The position numbers and the translations under genes are program-made. Positions 58,400-64,000 of a stretch of 64,000 nt of DNA are shown one piece after another (within the stretch, counting starts at the first letter, position 1; each line of letters starts with the position of its first letter). The notes under the pieces were generated by a model. That model searched no databases. It was not told the origin of the DNA and saw nothing but the letters and a program-made list of their open reading frames with translations. The DNA is from Heterohyrax brucei (Eukaryota; Chordata; Mammalia; Hyracoidea; Procaviidae): assembly GCA_028571685.1 (NCBI GenBank), contig CM053144.1:95510171-95574170 (forward strand), given 5' to 3'.

Positions 58400-59115
58400 T
58401 TGCGAGCCGGCGGGGTGGGTGCCTTTAATCTAACTGGATCTTGAGGTGATTGGAAGCTGGATTTTCACTTAAGTGAAATAATTCATCCTAATAGGCTGTA
58501 GTTCTAATCCAGGTTTTGGAGTGTTTTTATCAGGACTTCCTTACTTAGTGGAGCTTAAATTAACTTTTTGTCTCTGTAGCTCTGTGAGTCTATTGAAAGT
58601 TCATGTCAGCTTCTCAGCCTCTCAGCTGCATCTTTTGGAATCGACAGGTGCCTCTGGTGAAAAGCAGCCAAAAATCTGGGTTTAGCTTCTCCTAGTTTCT
58701 TGTTGCATAATTCTTTTCTGCCATTTTAGCTCTCCGATGCCTCAAACAGATTTTTTAAAAGACCTATTTGCATTTTGTTCAGCTTTTAAAATTGTTTTCA
58801 GAGAGTGTAGGAACGTTTGGTCTGCATTACCTAGTCAACCATTGCCGGAAGTGAAGGAATCTGAAGTACCTAGGTGTCGACTCAGAAAAGATTAGGAAGT
58901 AAAGAAGTTTCAAGGAGGAAGCAGTGATGAGTGTCTATAGAGATGATTGGGGGGAGGGTGAAATGACTATGTTTTTATGACTATACATCTTGTGAAAGAG
59001 TAAAAAGAAAATAAAACTTTATTATTTTAGAAATAAAAATGTAGTAGATAAGTGATTTTTAAAATGTTGTTTTGGTGAAGCAATTGCTAAGAATCAAATA
59101 CAAGGTCTTACGTAG
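58400..59115. other. Intron 3, unassigned
   Basis: No exon or named repeat. Confidence 0.4.
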
Positions 59116-59284
59116 AGTCTGAAAACCAAACCTAAAACCTGTGGCTGTCTAGTGGATTCTAACTCAGAATAACTTTGTAGGAACAGTAAGATTGCCCCAT
59201 GGTTTTTCCAAAGCTGTAAATCTTTGTGTAAGCTGCTACATTTTTCTCCCACAGAGAAACTGGTGGGTTGATCATTCAGTTAGC

Positions 59285-59607
59285 AAAAACAAAACAAAAC
59301 AAATCCATTGTTGTCAATTGTGAGTTCTACTGATAGTGACCCTGAAGAAGAGAGTACAACTGCCCAATAAGGGTTTCCAAGGAGCAACTGGTGAATTAGA
59401 ATTGCCTTTTGAAACCCTGGTGGAATAGTGGTTAAGTGCTACATTTACTAACCAAAAGGTCAGCAGTTCAGACTCACCAGGTGCTACTTGGAAACTGTGT
59501 GGTAGTCATACTCGGAGCTGTAGGGTTGTTATGAGTTGGAATTGACTCAACAGCAGTGGCTTTTTGGTTAGCAACCAGGTTCTTAACAACTTTGCCACCA
59601 GGGTTCC
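59285..59607 (-). mobile_element. AfroSINE (middle member of the nest)
   Basis: Reverse SINE: AAACAAATCCATTGTTGTCA to GAATTGCC, then GGTTAGCAACCAGGTTCTTA and head GCCACCAGGGTTCC after the inner insertion. Confidence 0.9.
59411..59562 (+). mobile_element. AfroSINE (inner member of the nest)
   Basis: Sense SINE GAAACCCTGGTGGAATAGTG to CAACAGCAGTGGC, inserted into the middle copy next to a short CTTTT repeat that may be its target-site duplication. Confidence 0.92.
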
Positions 59608-59654
59608 TTCAGTTAGCCAAGCAGTGTAACTACTGTGCCACCAAAGTTCTTGAA

Positions 59655-60262
59655 AATCTCGAAGCAATTTAAAAGTCTTGTGCAGTGAATGGCAGATTTG
59701 TTGAAAAGAGCTTACCAAGAGGGGTCATTCTTTGTCATACTGTGCTGTTCCTAACAATGGAGTTTTGTTGATGTTTATGCTGCCATTTTCACTTATGAAA
59801 GTGTGGTGACATCTTTATTTATGTGGACGCTTTCTTGCTAATACCAAAGTCTCTAGAAAAACACAAGTTGTGATGACAGTTCATTGCCATATTTAGTGAT
59901 ACTGTTTCACAGGTAGCAAAACAGAGAAAAAATGCTTATTTTTCACACTATAGAGAGGGTTATCATATGATCCTCTATCCTCATACCCTCTATTTTTTCC
60001 TTTTACTTTCTTAAATACCTGTGGAGATATTTACAAAAAAAAAAAAGAAAAGAAAAAATACAGTAAGCATCCATGTTCCTACATATTTGTGTTGTCTTTA
60101 GAAAAGAAAATAGTAGCAGCTAAATTACTCTAAGGTCCCCTCCCCCATTCCCAGTAGCCAGCATGTGTTTACTACTTTTTTAAAATTTTTATAAATGAAT
60201 TTTCAAATAGTTATTGATAAGTTATTATGTTTATTGACTAACATTTATGGATCTTTTTACAG
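59655..60262. other. End of intron 3, unassigned
   Basis: AT-rich; an A-rich run at 60036-60060. Acceptor of exon 4 at 60261-60262. Confidence 0.45.
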
Positions 60263-60408
60263 TTAAGTCGTCGATCTGAAATTGTTGCTACTAGTTCTGG
60301 TGATTTCATCTTGAAGACATATGTAAGACGAAACAAGACTGAAAGTTTTAAAACTTTGAAAGGCAATCCAGTTGGACTTAACATGTTGAGCAACAATAAA
60401 AAATTGAG
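60263..60408 (+). CDS. SENP6: SENP6 coding exon 4
   Basis: A 146-base exon after acceptor ATCTTTTTACAG. It starts [20 protein letters not shown] and continues [20 protein letters not shown], then MLSNNKKL, matching SENP6. It enters in phase 0 and leaves in phase 2 at donor GAG|GTATAG. The segment is basic, in contrast with the acidic exons 2 and 3. Intron 3 before it is 23.2 kb and is the most repeat-rich part of the window. Open frames on the minus strand over this exon are shadows. Confidence 0.95.
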
Positions 60409-60909
60409 GTATAGGCACTTTACCACACATTCCTACAGAAGAGGTAGAGTTTGACACCAAAAGCTAACTGCTTTGACCAGCAGGCCGAACTTACACTTTT
60501 TCTATTGAATTCATCAGCAGGGCTAGGAGGTAGGGTGGTCCCCACATGTGAATTCTTTGCTTGAATCTTGGGAGTAGGATTGATTCAGTGATTTTTTTGG
60601 GGTTCTGAATAAAAAATACTGCAAGAAAAATTTCAGTTAGACAGATTTTGTAAGATAAACTTGCTTTCATATAGCTAGCAAAATCTCAGTTGTAATAGAA
60701 GGCACTACAGAATGGGAGTGGTCATATCTCTTTTAGGGGATGCTTACCAAGATTATATCAACAGGGGACCTTTTTATTACTAAGATTTCTTATTCTTCCA
60801 GATATAACCTGCCTCTTCTAGTGACTGTAATAAGGAATCACTGTAAATAATCAGATTGGGCTGTTTTATCTCCCAGAAATAGGGTTGAGATCACTATTTT
60901 ATTTCTGCT

Positions 60910-61010
60910 CTGTCAGTTTACAGAGAGCTGAGATTCAGAGGCAGAAACAGAAGTAGAATTTAAGACTCGTGATTTTTGTTCTAGAATTCTATTCTTTATC
61001 GTTTTTCTTG
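60910..61010 (-). repeat. Possible MIR fragment in intron 4
   Basis: CAGTTTACAGAGAGCTGAGA and GTAGAATTTAAGACTCGTG resemble reversed MIR. Diverged. Confidence 0.35.
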
Positions 61011-61206
61011 AAATGGAATGAAAATATTTCCAGAACAAATTCAGGAAGTGAAAAACTAACAGAAAATTTTATAATGGCCAATTTGTGTTATTTATACCTG
61101 AATCTTTTTAATAGTAAAGTCATTTGAACTCAGAATTTAAAGTGTTTTTTTTTAATATATGTAATTTTTGCCTATTCCAATAATTTTTGGTTTCTTAAAT
61201 CTGCAG

Positions 61207-61311
61207 TGAAAATACACAAAATGCATCATTATGTTCTGGAACTGTAGTTCATGGTAGACGTTTTCATCATGCTAATGCACAGATATCAATAGTAAAAACA
61301 GCAGCCCAAAG
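61207..61311 (+). CDS. SENP6: SENP6 coding exon 5
   Basis: A 105-base exon after acceptor TTTCTTAAATCTGCAG, with consensus donor AAAG|GTAAGT. It completes the Ser codon begun in exon 4 (AG|T) and reads [20 protein letters not shown], then [15 protein letters not shown]. The exon exits in phase 2. In total the five exons give 461 coding bases, 153 complete codons. The next SENP6 exon was looked for between 61312 and 64000 and not found, so the gene continues to the right. The protein is about 1,100 residues in mammals, with the split ULP/C48 protease domain near the C-terminus. Confidence 0.95.
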
Positions 61312-62845
61312 GTAAGTATTCTAATTGCTGTCTTTGTGTATGATGTATATGTATATATATCATCCTCTTTAATAGAAAATTTTCATTTTTTTAATCTTTT
61401 TTTGTGAAACTTTATCTGTAAAGTTAAAGAAATAGTGTCATAGAATTTTATTGTATTGCACGTTTGCTTTTTAATGAATTATATTCAGTATGTAGAGAGT
61501 TTTATATAAGTCCATTCTGTTGGACTAAATTGCAGTAGATCTAAGAGGTGTTTAAATAAAACTGATTTCACAATACTGATAGAGATACCTTCCTTACTTT
61601 TCCTGTACGGTTTTGTAAGATTTCATAATGTCAGAATAAATTGCATTATTAGTTTTAAATGTTTGAGAAAAATCTGTATTAATTTTCATGGATTTGGGTG
61701 TTCTCACTAATCCTGAAAGTATTTCTTGAACCTTGAAATAATGAAAATGACACTTGGGGAAAGCTTCTTATTTTAAGTACTTAGAATGTTTTTCTAAATG
61801 TTACATCCCTTTTCACTTGGCTTGAAATCCTTAGGTTCTAACAGTTAAATGAACTATGTATTTATTTATTTATTACATTAGGAATTGTTTAGGTGATATT
61901 TTTGATAACTAGTAAAACATAGGTATTTATTTTGTTTTAGATGCTGTTCTGCAGTTTATGACAGTGTCAAACTAGGGTTTTAACTCATTTAGAAAATGTG
62001 TCCTGACTCTTAACTCTTGCTATATTTGTTATTACATAGATTTGTTATAGTATAGACTATTGGCTTAAAACCTGGAGATCTTTCTCAGACTTTCAGGTAA
62101 TAGGAAAACCTCTCCCCCCCGCACCCTCTACTTAATTATGTTATTTTGTCAAGTTTTCACATAAAATATTTGAGAAAAATCTACTGAAAACATGTTAGTG
62201 CACATACCCACAAGCCCCCCTGCCAAAGTTCACAAAGAAATCAGTCTCTCTCACCTGCATGTGATACAGACATGAGAATAAATAATAGAAGGAGAGTAAT
62301 TAGTATGAAGGTAGAAGGGAAAACATCCACCTTTTTTTCCTCACATACTGATCACACTGATGAAGTCCATCTCTGATAAAGATGTCTTCATGTACTGAAA
62401 ATTTAGTTTTAAGGTAAAGTGTTATACTTTAAAATGTACAACCGAGTTAAGTAATACAGTTTCCAACCAAATTATTATTTTTTTTTCTGTTTTCTCTTAG
62501 TTTTGAAGTATTTGCACAGTCACCTATTGTCTCCATCCCTCCTTTCCTCATAAGTTAGCTGTTTATAGAATGGAAATTGGTTAGGGCACCTATCATGTGC
62601 TGTAATAGGTCTCTGCACCTATTATGCCTGGCATGTGTATCATCACTCATCTGCCTAAAGATAAGATTCAGTTAATAAGAACTAATATTTACTAGTAAAA
62701 TATTGTTTTTTGAAGACAAAAACATACAGCTTGAGTTAATTTGTATTATTGTTTAAAAAGTCCTGAATGAAAATACAAGATCTACTCCATAGGGACAATA
62801 AAAGAAACAATAAAGAGTCGAATATTGTATCAGTTTGTCTTTGCC
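61312..62845. other. Intron 5, unassigned
   Basis: No further SENP6 exon was recognised. AT-rich with small simple repeats. Confidence 0.5.
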
Positions 62846-62849
62846 ACAG

Positions 62850-63100
62850 GTAACTGAGTGACTTTATGCTGCATACCAGACACATAGCTAAAATGCAGAA
62901 TATTCAAAGGTAAATAGAGTCCCTGCCTTTGAAGCTCAAGCTTGATTAGGGTAGAAAGCAGAAAGACATGTGTACAAATGATTACATGGTCAAGTGCAGT
63001 AGTAGAGTTAGATAGAATATGAGTACTAAATCACAGAGAATGAAACAGGGAAGAACTCAGAGGAATTCGTAGAGAACAGCACCATCCATGAAGTAGGAAA
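62850..63100 (+). mobile_element. L2-type LINE fragment
   Basis: GAGTCCCTGCCTTTGAAGCT and ATGAAACAGGGAAGAACTCA-like blocks follow the L2 3' order. Confidence 0.45.
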
Positions 63101-63650
63101 CAAACACATCTTCAAAGGGATGGAGAAAGGCTTCGTCAAAGATGGTTGCTATCAAGTAGTTGATCGTAATTAATGTAGTGTTGGGACAGTAGTCAGATAT
63201 CAGGTAAAAAATGAATACACTGGTTTTTGTACTACTTTCTCCTAATTTTTTTCCCAACTCTTGATTTCAAATTTAAGACAATAACACCAGTTGGTAACTC
63301 ACACACTGCGCTGTTTTGGGGTGAGTGCTAGAACTTAGTTTTTAAGTAAATTAGACCTTCTTTCTGAGTAATTTGTAATTCTTTAGTAAAATATAGCAAC
63401 ACACGTTTAGTTAATAGAAATGAGTAAAGATTACTTAAATAGCAGACCAGATTACCTACTGAGATTTGAGAGATAATTAAAAATCTTGCCTTTTCTCTTG
63501 TATTATTCCAAATACTAATTTAACTCATATTTAAAAGGTAAGTTATTTATATACCATGTAGTGATAGAGGAATATTGTTTTTATGGGAAAATAAAATGCA
63601 GAAATTTAAAAAGATACATAATTCTATATATCTCTACCCCTTATTTTGAT
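63100..63650. other. Intron 5, unassigned
   Basis: No exon or named repeat. Confidence 0.4.
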
Positions 63651-63818
63651 CAGAAACTGTGGTGGCATAGTGGGTTAAGTGCTACATCTGCTAACCAAAA
63701 GGCTGGCAGTTCAAATCTGCCAGGTGCTCCTTGTAAACTCTGTGAGGTGATTCTACTCTGACCTATAGGGTCGCTGTGAGTTGGACCTGACTCATTGGCA
63801 GTGGGTTTGGGTTTTATT
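63651..63818 (+). mobile_element. AfroSINE
   Basis: CTGTGGTGGCATAGTGGGTT, CTGCTAACCAAAAGGCTGGC, GCCAGGTGCTCCTTGTAAAC, GGGTCGCTGTGAGTTGGACC. Near full length. Confidence 0.93.
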
Positions 63819-64000
63819 TTTATGCAATTTTGAACAGATGGTATTAAAATGGCACGTTTTCTGGATTTATGCTTTATTTATATTCCTTTAAAAATTTTTT
63901 TTACCCTGGCTTTTCATTAAGAATAGGAGAAAAGACTGTAAGGAACCGTAGGGTAAAACAGAAGTCTGCAAAAGCATGTAATTTGAAAATCGGAAAATGA

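Larger units (their letters stand above)
59122..59650 (-). mobile_element. AfroSINE (outer member of a three-level nest)
   Basis: Reverse, longer-subtype SINE running 59122-59284 and resuming at 59618-59650 (ACTGTGCCACCAAAGTTCTT). A second SINE is inserted between, flanked by TTCAGTTAGC at 59275-59284 and 59608-59617. Confidence 0.9.

Noticed and set aside
61312-64000. Search for SENP6 exon 6.
   Set aside because: No segment matches the next expected residues with splice signals; the exon is most likely beyond the right edge.
1-64000. CRISPR arrays, operons, phage or plasmid elements.
   Set aside because: Content is vertebrate intron and retroelement sequence. The only regular repeats are SINEs, an AT microsatellite and one 35-base tandem repeat.

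Overview
This is mammalian nuclear DNA, almost certainly from an afrotherian of the elephant/hyrax/sirenian group (most likely elephant). The evidence is about 40 copies of the tRNA-derived AfroSINE family, several copies of an RTE-type LINE whose 3' end matches the SINE tail, and young L1 elements of one lineage with a shared 3' UTR. There is no sign of bacterial, phage or plasmid content.

The only protein-coding gene I can support is SENP6 (SUMO-specific peptidase 6), on the + strand. Its CpG-island promoter/5' UTR covers about 10240-11480. The first five coding exons are 11178-11229, 35076-35169, 37037-37100, 60263-60408 and 61207-61311. They encode the first 153 residues plus two bases of the next codon, with consistent reading phase throughout. 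The gene runs off the right edge, so the C-terminal protease domain is not in this window. Intron 3 appears to use a GC-AG splice pair. A two-codon upstream ORF and a YY1-type motif lie at the start codon.

Layout: 1-10240 is the 5' flank, filled with AfroSINEs, an RTE LINE carrying an LTR insertion, LTR-like repeats and a MER5A-like element. 11230-35075 is intron 1, with L2, MIR, AfroSINEs, a second RTE fragment, a hAT element and a full-length antisense L1 at 22888-30060. 35170-37036 is intron 2. 37101-60262 is intron 3, with a second full-length antisense L1 (about 38230-46108) carrying an inverted 3' L1 insertion, two 5'-truncated L1s, a mariner-derived inverted repeat and a three-level SINE nest. 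60409-61206 is intron 4, and 61312 onward is intron 5.

No undescribed coding system was found. The best leads are structural: the GC-AG intron, the minimal uORF, a potential long double-stranded RNA from the inverted L1 3' UTRs, the mariner inverted repeat, and the nested retroelements with readable target-site duplications. Transposon family names are from memory of consensus sequences and were not checked against a repeat library.
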